33,536 bases of DNA from an uncultured Bacteroidales bacterium (GTDB lineage: Bacteria > Bacteroidota > Bacteroidia > Bacteroidales > Bacteroidaceae). The DNA is taken from assembly GCA_945837185.1 (NCBI GenBank), contig CAMAMZ010000003.1:1-33536 (forward strand). Reading direction: 5' to 3'. Numbering within the stretch: position 1 is the stretch's first letter; each line of letters starts with the position of its first letter. The notes under the pieces were generated by a model. The model made no database searches and was not told the DNA's origin. It worked only from the letters and a program-made list of their open reading frames with translations. Of this stretch, positions 1 to 9,240 are shown piece by piece. Made by a program: the position numbers and the translations under genes.

Positions 1-74
1 CCTTGGGGTTTAGGTTTAGTTTACACCACTATATATAAAGAGGGTTAAACTAAACCTATTTAGCGATGCAGAAT

Positions 75-1478
75 CTACTTTCCGATGCAGAAGTGACTGA
101 ATATGTTGCCTAAGACGGCATCGGTGGTTACTTCGCCTACGATGTCGGAAAGGTGGAAAATGCACTCGCGGAGGTCTTGCGACACCAAATCGCCAGAAAG
201 GTTGTCTTGCAATCCTTGTTCCACGCGACGTATGGCTTGCAGGGCGTTGCTGAGTGCCTCATAGTGCCGTGCATTGGTTACTACTACCTCGGTTGGGGCG
301 AGGGAGGGTAGGGCTGCCATGTGGGTAAGTATTGTTTCCAACTCATTGATGTGTAGCTGCTGACGTGCTGAGATGGCTATGGTTTGATAGGTGGCCTGCG
401 TGGTGTTGATGAAGGAGGGTAGGGTGGTAGGTGGTGTGGCGATGTCGCACTTGTTCATAACCACAACAACTTGTTTTCCGGCAAGGTGCTGTTGGATTTG
501 TTCATAGAAGCTCCGGAAGGTATCTTCGCCTTGTGTCAAGTCGTACATGAGGAGAACAATCTCTGCCTGTGCCATTGCCTTGAAGCTGCGCTCTATGCCC
601 ATTGCCTCAATGCTATCGTCGGTTTGCCGTATGCCAGCTGTATCGATAAAGCGAAAGAGGGTTCCTGAAAGGTTTATGGTGTCTTCAATCACATCGCGTG
701 TGGTACCGTGAATATTACTCACAATGGCGCGCTCTTCGCCTACCAACGCATTGAGCAGGGTTGATTTTCCGGCATTGGTGGCCCCTATGATAGCTACGGG
801 TATTCCGTTTTTGATGGCATTGCCCACGCTGAAGGAGTTCACTAATCGTTCGATGACGGTTTCGATGTGTTGGGCAAGTTGGTTCAATTCCTTTCTGTCG
901 GCAAATTCCAGTTCTTCATGATCACTGAAATCCAGTTCCAGTTCCATCAGAGATGTGAGATGCAGAAGTTGGTTTCGCAGTTCGGACAATTGCTTGCTGA
1001 AGCCACCTCGCATTTGGTTCATGGCCAGACGGTGGGAAGCTGCGGAGGTTGATGCTATAAGATCAGCCACGGCTTCAGCCTGACTCAAGTCCATCTTTCC
1101 GTGCAGGAAAGCCCGTTGGGTGAACTCTCCCGGTTGTGCTATGCGACAGCCCTCATGCAGGAGCAATTGCATTACCTGCTGTAAGATATAAGGAGAGGCG
1201 TGGCATGAAATCTCTGTTGAATCCTCGCCCGTATAGGAATGGGGCGCCCTGAACAGACTCACCAGCACCTCATCGATTCTCTGGTTGGTTGTTTTGTCGT
1301 GTATATAGCCGAAGGTGAGCGTGTAGGGGTCACGTTGCGAGAGGTTACCCTGTTTTGCGTTGTGGGGTATGAAGATGTTGTTGGTTGCCGCAATGGCCTT
1401 GGGCCCTGAAACACGGATGATACCGATAGCCCCTCCTTGTGCTGTGGCCACAGCACATATAGTGTCTTGTTGGTTCAT
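75..1478 (-). CDS. mnmE: tRNA uridine-5-carboxymethylaminomethyl(34) synthesis GTPase MnmE
   Basis: 467-aa ORF; N-terminal DTICAVATAQGGAIGIIRVSG, G1 motif GATNAGKSTLLN, DTAGIR, C-terminal FCIGK typical of MnmE. Confidence 0.97.
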   Translation of the reverse strand: MNQQDTICAVATAQGGAIGIIRVSGPKAIAATNNIFIPHNAKQGNLSQRDPYTLTFGYIHDKTTNQRIDEVLVSLFRAPHSYTGEDSTEISCHASPYILQQVMQLLLHEGCRIAQPGEFTQRAFLHGKMDLSQAEAVADLIASTSAASHRLAMNQMRGGFSKQLSELRNQLLHLTSLMELELDFSDHEELEFADRKELNQLAQHIETVIERLVNSFSVGNAIKNGIPVAIIGATNAGKSTLLNALVGEERAIVSNIHGTTRDVIEDTINLSGTLFRFIDTAGIRQTDDSIEAMGIERSFKAMAQAEIVLLMYDLTQGEDTFRSFYEQIQQHLAGKQVVVVMNKCDIATPPTTLPSFINTTQATYQTIAISARQQLHINELETILTHMAALPSLAPTEVVVTNARHYEALSNALQAIRRVEQGLQDNLSGDLVSQDLRECIFHLSDIVGEVTTDAVLGNIFSHFCIGK

Positions 1479-1508
1479 GTAGCTTTTTCCTTCAACAGAA
1501 TATTTGAT

Positions 1509-2006
1509 TTATGATGCGAACAGATTGTCAGATAGAATCCTGCATATCGTTTCCAGATGCAGGCGGTCGGTTTCATCGAAAGCATTCAGTTGGTCGCTAT
1601 CGATGTCGAGCACGCCTTGCACACATCCCGTTGGCGACAGCAGGGGAACGACAATCTCCGACCGCGACTTAGAGCTGCAGGCTATGTGGCCGGGAAACTG
1701 GTCGACATCGGGAACAAGGAATGTATGTGCTTCCTGCCATGCCATGCCACACACCCCTCTGCCCTTGCGTATGCGACTACAGGCTATGGTGCCCTGAAAG
1801 GGTCCTAAGGAAAGCCATTCCTCATTGTTTACCAGATAGAAGCCTACCCAAAAGAATTGGAATGCTTCCTTGAGTGCTGCGGCTGCATTGGCCAGTACGC
1901 TAACCACATTGTGTTCGCCTTCAATAAGAGCTGTGAACTGTTTGGTGAACACTTCATAGCGTTCGGCTTTTGAGAGTGTGGAGGATATGTTGAAAGAGGG
2001 TTCCAT
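1509..2006 (-). CDS. GAF-domain protein, probable free methionine-(R)-sulfoxide reductase (fRMsr-like)
   Basis: 165 aa; ACSRIRKGRGVCGMAW...FPGHIACSSKSRSEIVVPL carries the three-cysteine fRMsr pattern. Confidence 0.85.
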   Translation of the reverse strand: MEPSFNISSTLSKAERYEVFTKQFTALIEGEHNVVSVLANAAAALKEAFQFFWVGFYLVNNEEWLSLGPFQGTIACSRIRKGRGVCGMAWQEAHTFLVPDVDQFPGHIACSSKSRSEIVVPLLSPTGCVQGVLDIDSDQLNAFDETDRLHLETICRILSDNLFAS

Positions 2007-2012
2007 AGAGGC

Positions 2013-2882
2013 TCAGATGCGGTTTAGCACGGTGGTAATGAGTTTGTTGATTTGCGCTTGATAGTTGGTATCCGCATTCTGTGCCCTGCGGTTGGCAACC
2101 ACCATACAACAGGTGAGCGCCTTATGTCCCAGCAGTTTTGACAAGCCTGCGACAGCAGAACTTTCCATTTCAAAATTGGTGATTTGCTTATCTTGATATG
2201 TAAAGGCTTCAATCTGTTTGTTGAGTTGGGGGTAGGCAAGGGGAATGCGCAGCTCCCTTCCTTGCGGGCCATAGAAGCCACCGCAGGAGATGGTGATGCC
2301 CCGTACCATATCGTTGGCAGCAATGCGGGTAAGCAGTTCCTCATCGGCATCAATGACGTAAGGAGCACATAAGAGCGGATTCCAATGGGTATGGGCCACA
2401 AAAGCCTGTTCGAGTGCCAGGTCGCACACTTCATTCCGGCCTGCATAGAAGTTGAGCAAGCCATCGAAGCCAATACTTTTCTCGCTGGCGATGAAGGTGC
2501 CGGTAGGGGTATAAGGTTGCAGACCTCCGCAGGTTCCAATCCGCACAATTGTTAATTGTCGCAAGGCTTCGCGAGGTGTGCGCGTGATGAAATCAATGTT
2601 TGCCAGTGCATCAAGTTCGTTGAGCACGATGTCGATGTTGTCGCATCCAATGCCTGTGCTCACCACCGTAATGCGCTTGCCCTGATAGGTTCCTGTGGTA
2701 GTGTGAAACTCCCGGTTGGCTGTTTGAAATTCCACTTCATCGAAGTGTGAAGCTACCAGACTTACTCGTCCTGGGTCGCCCACCAGAATAACTTTGTCGG
2801 CCAGTTGCGCTGGCAAAAGGTGCAGATGGAAGATGGTGCCATCGGCATTGATAATGAGTTCCGATTCTTCGATTCTTTTCAT
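2013..2882 (-). CDS. Nucleoside phosphorylase (uridine phosphorylase-like)
   Basis: 289 aa; ADKVILVGDPGRV, TGIGCDNIDIVLNEL, VRIGTCGGLQ, FEMESSAVAGL motifs of the PNP/UDP family. Confidence 0.9.
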   Translation of the reverse strand: MKRIEESELIINADGTIFHLHLLPAQLADKVILVGDPGRVSLVASHFDEVEFQTANREFHTTTGTYQGKRITVVSTGIGCDNIDIVLNELDALANIDFITRTPREALRQLTIVRIGTCGGLQPYTPTGTFIASEKSIGFDGLLNFYAGRNEVCDLALEQAFVAHTHWNPLLCAPYVIDADEELLTRIAANDMVRGITISCGGFYGPQGRELRIPLAYPQLNKQIEAFTYQDKQITNFEMESSAVAGLSKLLGHKALTCCMVVANRRAQNADTNYQAQINKLITTVLNRI

Positions 2883-2901
2883 ACCCGGTGCGTGTTGCTT
2901 A

Positions 2902-4089
2902 TTATTTTTGCTTAACGAGCGTGCACTCTTTATTGCGTAAATCCTTTTCCGCTTTGCGGAGGGTAGTACGCATTTCGTTCACCTCACGTTCCATTCTGAG
3001 AATGGCTTCTTTCATTTTGTTCTTTTCGGTTTGCGAAGCTTTGGCATAGGCCTCCCGCTGCGCCTCGAGAGTGCTGCATTTCTTCTTAAACGAAGCTTTG
3101 ATGCCGTTGAGGGTAAGGAACTGTTGCCGTGTTTCTTTCGACTTGAACTCGTTGATGTTCGTATAGATGACGCGATCGTTCACTACGAAAGAAATATTTT
3201 CGGGATTATTATCCCGCATAGCCCTTTCCTTCATGTCCATGAGGCGTTGTATCACCTGTGTCCTGTTGCCGAATTTCCATGTGTCGGCAATCTTGTCGAT
3301 ACGTGCATAAGAGGCTATCTGGCTTTCCTCCAAGTTATCGCTCTCAAAACTCCGCCTGGGTTTGGTGGGTTCAAAGGTGTAGATACATACCATTCCCTTA
3401 GGTTGATAACGGTCGCTAACAAGCCATCCCACGTTGTCCATCTCGTCGATGGCCAGCAGATAGTCATTGGCAGGCGAATTGAAGGGCAGACCGTAGTTTT
3501 CGGGTTGAAAGAACTTTCCTGTTTCGCTGTCGAACAATGTGGTGAAGATGTCGTAGCCTCCCACACTCTCTTCTCCTTTGGCGGCAAAGAAGAGGGTGAT
3601 GCCGTCAGACATCATAAAGGGGAAGTTGACCTCTTTGTAAATCGTGTCAATGCCTTCAACAGGTGTTTTCGGTCCCCATTTGTCGCCCAAAAGATCCATC
3701 TTGTAAAGATTACGTGCCTTCAGCGTGTTGCCTATGGAGAAATAAATCTGGTCGCCAAATTCATTGATATAGGCCGATGACAGCACCTGAGGTGCATCGG
3801 CATGGGGGAACAGCTGCCTATAATCGGCAATGTAGCCCGACTCTTTGTTGAGCGGAATTTTTGCCAGGAAAGAATCTTTTGGTACTACAATGCTGTCGAC
3901 AAACATGATTTTGGCAGTAGAAGGAAGCATACTCGCATAAAGCATTGCTGCGGGACTTTCCTCTACGGGCTCTTGTTTCACCTCTTTTTTTACGGTCTTT
4001 CTGGCAGCCGTTTTCCTTTTACGCGACTGTGCCGAGGTTGTAAGGGTTATACACAGGCATAGAATGATAGAAAAATAAACCTTGTTCAT
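2902..4089 (-). CDS. Exported PD40/WD40-like beta-propeller hypothetical protein
   Basis: 395 aa; N-terminal signal peptide, repeats such as GDQIYFS and GGYDIFTTLFD typical of PD40-like propellers, C-terminal coiled coil. Confidence 0.65.
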   Translation of the reverse strand: MNKVYFSIILCLCITLTTSAQSRKRKTAARKTVKKEVKQEPVEESPAAMLYASMLPSTAKIMFVDSIVVPKDSFLAKIPLNKESGYIADYRQLFPHADAPQVLSSAYINEFGDQIYFSIGNTLKARNLYKMDLLGDKWGPKTPVEGIDTIYKEVNFPFMMSDGITLFFAAKGEESVGGYDIFTTLFDSETGKFFQPENYGLPFNSPANDYLLAIDEMDNVGWLVSDRYQPKGMVCIYTFEPTKPRRSFESDNLEESQIASYARIDKIADTWKFGNRTQVIQRLMDMKERAMRDNNPENISFVVNDRVIYTNINEFKSKETRQQFLTLNGIKASFKKKCSTLEAQREAYAKASQTEKNKMKEAILRMEREVNEMRTTLRKAEKDLRNKECTLVKQK

Positions 4090-4111
4090 GACGGCATGTT
4101 TTGGGTTGTTG

Positions 4112-4480
4112 TTATTTCATAAATACCAAGTAAACAGCACAAATGATGAGCAGGAACGCCAAAATGTGATTCCAATGAAGGTTTTGTCCTTGAAAAAGAA
4201 TGTTGGCGATGACGGCGAAGACCGCCAGACTGATACACTCCTGTACTACTTTGAGTTGCACTAAGGAGAAGGGACCACCGTTGCCGGTGAATCCCATTCT
4301 GTTTGCTGGAACCTGACAACAGTATTCCAGAAATGCTATACCCCACGAAAAAGCAATGACGCCTAAGAGTGGCCAGTCTTTACATGTACCCGACTGTTGC
4401 AGTTTCAAATGCCCATACCATGCCAGTGTCATGAATACGTTGCTGAGTATGAGCAGCAATATTGTATAAAGTCCGTTCAT
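4112..4480 (-). CDS. DMT-family / DUF486-like small membrane protein
   Basis: 122 aa, four hydrophobic segments, MTLAWYGHLK... and SWGIAFLEYCCQVPANRMG characteristic of DUF486. Confidence 0.8.
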   Translation of the reverse strand: MNGLYTILLLILSNVFMTLAWYGHLKLQQSGTCKDWPLLGVIAFSWGIAFLEYCCQVPANRMGFTGNGGPFSLVQLKVVQECISLAVFAVIANILFQGQNLHWNHILAFLLIICAVYLVFMK

Positions 4481-4490
4481 GATGTGTAAC

Positions 4491-6836
4491 TTAGTTTTGC
4501 AGCAGCTGCTCTGCCATATTGGCGGCAGCCTTACGTCCGTCGCCCATAGCCAGAATTACAGTTGCTCCACCACGCACGATGTCTCCTCCTGCATACAGCT
4601 CAGGCAAGTTGCTCTGCATCTTTTCGTTGACAACAATGGTGTCTTTGCGGCCCAATTCCAATCCGCTGATTGAGCGTGGAACAAGAGGATTGGGCGAAAC
4701 GCCAATAGCCACGATAACTTGGTCGCACTCAACGGTAACGGTTTCGCCCGTTAGCTCAGGTCTGCAACGTCCGCTGGCATCAGGCTCACCAAGTTTCATT
4801 ACATCGAGCACAGCAGCTTTGACGCGTCCGTTTTCATCAGCCAGATACTCTTTGGGATTATGCAATGTGAGGAAATTTATTCCCTCTTCCTTAGCATGCT
4901 TCACCTCCTCGAGTCGGGCAGGCATCTCAGCTTCAGAACGTCTGTAGACGATGCTCACTTCCGCACCCAAACGTTTTGCTGTGCGACAAGAATCCATAGC
5001 CGTATTGCCTCCTCCCACAACAATCACCTTCTTGCCGATATTCATCGGTGTATCGGTATGTGGATTGGCTGCATCCATCAAGTTGACACGGGTAAGATAT
5101 TCGTTAGATGACATGATGTTGATGAGGTTTTCGCCCGGTATGCCCATAAAGTTGGGAAGACCGGCTCCTGAACCCACGAAGATACCTTTGAAGTCCTTGG
5201 CTTTCAAGTCATCAATCGTAATGGTTTTACCAACGATGCAATCTGTTTGGAAGTGCACTCCCATTTTACGAAGGTTATTGATTTCAACATCTACGATGCG
5301 GTTGGGCAATCGGAATTCAGGAATACCATATTTCAATACGCCACCGATTTCGTGGAGTGCCTCGAACACATACACATCGAAGCCTCGTTTCGCCATGTCG
5401 CCGGCAAAGCTCAAGCCCGATGGTCCAGATCCTACTACAGCCACCTTGATACCATTGGCAGGTGCCATTTCAGGAATGGCAATGTTGCCACTTTCCCGTT
5501 CATAGTCGGCTGCAAAGCGCTCCAAATATCCAATCGCTACGGCAGGCTCGTTCATCTTCAGGTGTATACATTTGCTTTCGCATTGTTTTTCCTGTGGACA
5601 AACACGACCACACACAGCAGGCAGGGCGGAGGTTTGCTTGATTACTTTGGCTGCTGCCAGAATTTCGCCCCGTTCAATATTCTTGATGAAGGCAGGGATG
5701 TTGATGTTCACCGGACAGCCTTCTACACACGAGGGCTTACCGCAATCCAAACAACGCTTGGCCTCGGTCATGGCCATCTCTTTGGTGAGACCCAAATTCA
5801 CCTCTTCGGTGCGTGTTGTAGCTCTATAGGCAGGGTCGAGTTCCGGCATCTGCACACGCTCAATCTGCTTGCGCTGCTTGGCATTCAAAGCCTTGCGAAG
5901 TGTTTCGCGCCATGGTGCATTTCTGTCGGTAAGACTCTCTGTATCAGTAATGTTTGCATTGCTGTCTGAAGTATTGATTGGGTCAATGGGCTTCTCTTCC
6001 GAAGGCATTACCGTAGCATGTTCGGCAAAGTGAGCCATTTCGTCGCGTTCCACATCCTTGAAGGTTCCCATGCGCTTGAACATTTCGTCCCAGTCAACCA
6101 AGTCGCCATCAAATTCCGGACCGTCAATACAAACGAACTTTGTCTTGCCACCAATTGTCAGACGGCAGGCACCGCACATGCCCGTACCGTCTACCATAAT
6201 GGTGTTGAGCGATACATCGTTGGGGATGCCATGCTTGTGTGCCAGCAACGAGCAGAACTTCATCATGATGGGAGGGCCAATGGCCAGCACTTTATCCACG
6301 TGTTCGCGTTCGATAACTTTTTCCATGCCAACCGTTACAACACCCTTTTCGCCCCATGAACCATCATCAGTCATGATGATCATCTCGTCAGAGTTGGCTG
6401 CCACATCATCCGTCATAATTACCAATTCTTTTGTTCGTCCGGCCAACACAGAGATAACTCTGTTACCGGCCTTTTTCAAGGCGGTGAGGATAGGTAAGAT
6501 GGCAGCAATGCCGATGCCACCTCCCGCGCAGAGCACGGTACCATAGTTCTCTATTCTTGAAGGTGTGCCCAAAGGACCCACAACATCGGCCACCGCATCG
6601 CCCACGTTAAGTTGGCAGAATTTTGTTGAGGAGAGGCCTACTTCCTGAATCACTAATGTGAGGGTTCCTTTATCGGCATCAGACTTTGCGATGGTGTAGG
6701 GCACGCGCTCGCTGTTCTTGTCGACTCGTACAATGATAAAGTTTCCTGGCTTGCAACTTTTTGCAATCAGGGGTGCTTCGACTTCAAAGCAAAATACTTT
6801 CTCGGAGAATTGTTCCTTGGAGATGATTTTATACAT
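4491..6836 (-). CDS. Fused ferredoxin-NADP reductase/DHOD electron-transfer-type subunit plus GltD-like NADPH-dependent glutamate synthase small subunit (NfnAB-like fusion)
   Basis: 781 aa; N-terminal FNR-like module with DGTGMCGACRLTIGGKTKFVCIDGPEFDG cluster motif; C-terminal CLDCGKPSCVEGCPVNINIP, VAVVGSGPSGLSFAGD, VIVVGGGNTAMDSCRTAKRLG. Confidence 0.9.
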   Translation of the reverse strand: MYKIISKEQFSEKVFCFEVEAPLIAKSCKPGNFIIVRVDKNSERVPYTIAKSDADKGTLTLVIQEVGLSSTKFCQLNVGDAVADVVGPLGTPSRIENYGTVLCAGGGIGIAAILPILTALKKAGNRVISVLAGRTKELVIMTDDVAANSDEMIIMTDDGSWGEKGVVTVGMEKVIEREHVDKVLAIGPPIMMKFCSLLAHKHGIPNDVSLNTIMVDGTGMCGACRLTIGGKTKFVCIDGPEFDGDLVDWDEMFKRMGTFKDVERDEMAHFAEHATVMPSEEKPIDPINTSDSNANITDTESLTDRNAPWRETLRKALNAKQRKQIERVQMPELDPAYRATTRTEEVNLGLTKEMAMTEAKRCLDCGKPSCVEGCPVNINIPAFIKNIERGEILAAAKVIKQTSALPAVCGRVCPQEKQCESKCIHLKMNEPAVAIGYLERFAADYERESGNIAIPEMAPANGIKVAVVGSGPSGLSFAGDMAKRGFDVYVFEALHEIGGVLKYGIPEFRLPNRIVDVEINNLRKMGVHFQTDCIVGKTITIDDLKAKDFKGIFVGSGAGLPNFMGIPGENLINIMSSNEYLTRVNLMDAANPHTDTPMNIGKKVIVVGGGNTAMDSCRTAKRLGAEVSIVYRRSEAEMPARLEEVKHAKEEGINFLTLHNPKEYLADENGRVKAAVLDVMKLGEPDASGRCRPELTGETVTVECDQVIVAIGVSPNPLVPRSISGLELGRKDTIVVNEKMQSNLPELYAGGDIVRGGATVILAMGDGRKAAANMAEQLLQN

Positions 6837-6860
6837 AACAGAGGTTGTTGTGTGGTGGTG

Positions 6861-8150
6861 TTAGAGGTGATTATTATCTATAATATCAAACCCACAATAT
6901 GGAACGAGTACTTTCGGCACGCGGATTCCTTCGGGGGTTTGGTTGTTTTCTATGATAGCAGCCACAATACGCGGGAGTGCAAGGGCAGAACCGTTGAGTG
7001 TATGGCACAACTCAATCTTCTTGTCGTCGGTATGACGGTAGCGGCAATGCAGGCGGTTGGCCTGATAGCTTTCGAAATTAGACACCGAAGACACTTCCAG
7101 CCAGCGTTGCTGTGCAGCACTCCATACCTCAAAATCGTAGCAGATGGCAGATGTGAAACTCATATCGCCTCCGCAGAGTCGGAGAATGTGATAGGGGAGT
7201 TCCAACTTCTGGCAAAGTCCTTCAACGTGCTGCAACATTTCGTTGAGGCTTTGGTAGGAGTGTTCGGGCGTGTCGATGCGTACGATTTCCACCTTGTCAA
7301 ATTGGTGCAGACGGTTGAGACCTCTCACGTCCTTGCCATAGCTTCCTGCTTCGCGACGGAAACAGGCAGAATAAGCGCATCGCTTGATAGGGAGGTCTTT
7401 TTCGTCGAGAATCTCATCGCGGAAGATATTGGTTACGGGCACCTCAGCGGTAGGAATCAGGAAGAGGTTATCTAAATTGGCATGATACATCTGCCCTTCT
7501 TTATCGGGCAATTGTCCGGTGCCATAGCCACTTGCTTCGTTCACGACATAAGGAGGTTGTATTTCCAGATATCCGCTCTTTCTTGCCTCGTCCAGGAAGA
7601 AAGCCTCTAATGCTCTTTGGAAACGTGCCATCTTACCGATATAAAGTGGGAAGCCCGCACCCGTTATTTTCACACCCAGGTCGAAATCGACGAGGTTGAA
7701 CTTCTTGAGTAAATCCCAATGGCACAAAGCGTCTTCGGGCAGTTGAGGCTTAACACCTCCTTCGCGTACTACAACGTTGCTGCTGGCATCTTTACCTTCT
7801 GGTACGTCGGCATGGGGAATGTTGGGTATGGTAAGCAGCACTTCAGTCATGTCGTGTTGTGCCTTGTCCATGATTTCCTGAAGCGCCTTGTCGGTGCATT
7901 TCAAATCGGCAACCTTTGTCTTAACTTCATTGGCTTCTTCTTTTTTGCCTTCCTTCATCAGCAAGCCAATCTGTTTTGACAATTGGTTCTGCTGTTGCTT
8001 GTTGCTGTCTAACTTTTGTTGTGATTCACGGCGCAAACGGTCGTATTCTAATACTTTCTCGATGGCCTCACGTGCTCCTTCGAAATGTTTCTTCTCGAGC
8101 CCTTTGATAACGCGCTCGGTTTCTTCTGTGATGAGCTTTAATGTAAGCAT
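6861..8150 (-). CDS. serS: Seryl-tRNA synthetase
   Basis: 429 aa; N-terminal coiled coil, FRREAGSYGKDVRGLNRLHQFDKVE, NGSALALPRIVAAIIENNQ. Confidence 0.98.
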   Translation of the reverse strand: MLTLKLITEETERVIKGLEKKHFEGAREAIEKVLEYDRLRRESQQKLDSNKQQQNQLSKQIGLLMKEGKKEEANEVKTKVADLKCTDKALQEIMDKAQHDMTEVLLTIPNIPHADVPEGKDASSNVVVREGGVKPQLPEDALCHWDLLKKFNLVDFDLGVKITGAGFPLYIGKMARFQRALEAFFLDEARKSGYLEIQPPYVVNEASGYGTGQLPDKEGQMYHANLDNLFLIPTAEVPVTNIFRDEILDEKDLPIKRCAYSACFRREAGSYGKDVRGLNRLHQFDKVEIVRIDTPEHSYQSLNEMLQHVEGLCQKLELPYHILRLCGGDMSFTSAICYDFEVWSAAQQRWLEVSSVSNFESYQANRLHCRYRHTDDKKIELCHTLNGSALALPRIVAAIIENNQTPEGIRVPKVLVPYCGFDIIDNNHL

Positions 8151-8189
8151 AACAAAATACTTTATATATTAACCTAATGTATCATTGCG

Positions 8190-8221
8190 CAAAGATACAA
8201 ACAATATTTGAAACCACCAAA
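8190..8221 (-). promoter_or_regulatory. Bacteroidetes-type promoter upstream of serS
   Basis: Reverse strand TTTG (8221-8218) - N20 - TATCTTTG (8197-8190), matches -33/-7 consensus. Confidence 0.7.
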
Positions 8222-8305
8222 TTTTGAGGTTGTGTGTTACAGCCAATGGGATACATGGCATCATGGTGTGCTTCATGGCCCTATGGTAGGAGTCATCTAA
8301 CGCAA

Positions 8306-8340
8306 GAAAGCCGATGTCCCGGTTGTGGGAATCGGCTTTC
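8306..8340 (-). terminator. Hairpin terminator candidate downstream of rplU-rpmA
   Basis: Perfect 10-bp arms GAAAGCCGAT / ATCGGCTTTC, with inner TCCC/GGGA pairing; sits between rpmA stop and serS promoter. Confidence 0.6.
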
Positions 8341-8375
8341 CTGTGTTTGTTTGGAATAAGTTGTTGATTTTGTTA

Positions 8376-8669
8376 TTATGCCTCAGCCTTCTTCTGGGTT
8401 TTTGCAGCATACTCCTCTGGAGAAAGTACTGAAACGGTACTCTTGTCGCGAGCTCCTTTGTGGAAGTATACCAAGCCGTCGGTGAGTGCGTAAAGAGTGT
8501 CGTCCTTACCCTGAGCTACGTTCTGACCAGGGAAGTGCTTGTTGCCACGCTGACGAACAATGATATTACCAGCAATGATACGCTGGCCACCCCAGATCTT
8601 TACGCCTAATCTTTGTGAAGCTGATTCACGGCCGTTCTTAGAACTACCAACACCTTTTTTATGTGCCAT
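8376..8669 (-). CDS. rpmA: 50S ribosomal protein L27
   Basis: [29 protein letters not shown]...GNIIVRQRG. Confidence 0.98.
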   Translation of the reverse strand: MAHKKGVGSSKNGRESASQRLGVKIWGGQRIIAGNIIVRQRGNKHFPGQNVAQGKDDTLYALTDGLVYFHKGARDKSTVSVLSPEEYAAKTQKKAEA

Positions 8670-8688
8670 TTCTTACTTCCTCCTGAAT

Positions 8689-9006
8689 TTAAGCGATTAC
8701 TTGTTTAACTTCAATCTGTGTGAACTGAGCGCGATGACCATTCTTCTTGCGATAGTCCTTGCGACGCTTCATCTTGAAAACGATGACCTTGTCACCCTTT
8801 ACAAGCGGATTCACTACTTCTACTACTACTTTGGCACCTTCTACAGTGGGTGCGCCTACTGTGACAGCTCCCTCTTTGTCAACGAGGAGCACTTTGTCAA
8901 ATTCAACGGTAGCACCTGCCTCCGCATCTTTAAGGCGGTTGACGAACAATTTCATGCCTTCTTCAACCTTGAACTGCTGGCCGTTAATCTCTACAATTGC
9001 GTACAT
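8689..9006 (-). CDS. rplU: 50S ribosomal protein L21
   Basis: [17 protein letters not shown]...[28 protein letters not shown]. Confidence 0.97.
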   Translation of the reverse strand: MYAIVEINGQQFKVEEGMKLFVNRLKDAEAGATVEFDKVLLVDKEGAVTVGAPTVEGAKVVVEVVNPLVKGDKVIVFKMKRRKDYRKKNGHRAQFTQIEVKQVIA

Positions 9007-9090
9007 TATAATATTTAATATAAACAGTTTTTCCGCCAGGCGGCTAATGGTTTTTAGCGCTTATTCTGCCCGTACGGACTAAATCGGGTG

Positions 9091-9098
9091 CAAAATTA
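9091..9098 (-). promoter_or_regulatory. -7 promoter element upstream of rplU
   Basis: Reverse strand TAATTTTG followed by C; exact TAnnTTTG. No clean -33 TTTG seen at proper spacing. Confidence 0.5.
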
Positions 9099-9240
9099 CG
9101 AAAATATTGTGTAACCAATATTGTACAAGTCTTTGAATTTATTTGTATTTATGTATAATTAACATATTTCTTTCCCTCTCGTAGATGTGTGCTCACCACG
9201 AATAGGCAACGCATATAGTATGGGCTTGCAAGTGGTCGAC

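Noticed and set aside
3031-3780. 249-aa plus-strand ORF antisense to the PD40-like gene
   Set aside because: Antisense to a better supported secreted protein; no motif or promoter seen.
5247-5969. 240-aa plus-strand ORF (and 6810-7475, 221 aa)
   Set aside because: Both are antisense to strong genes (NfnAB-like fusion, serS) and show no family signature.
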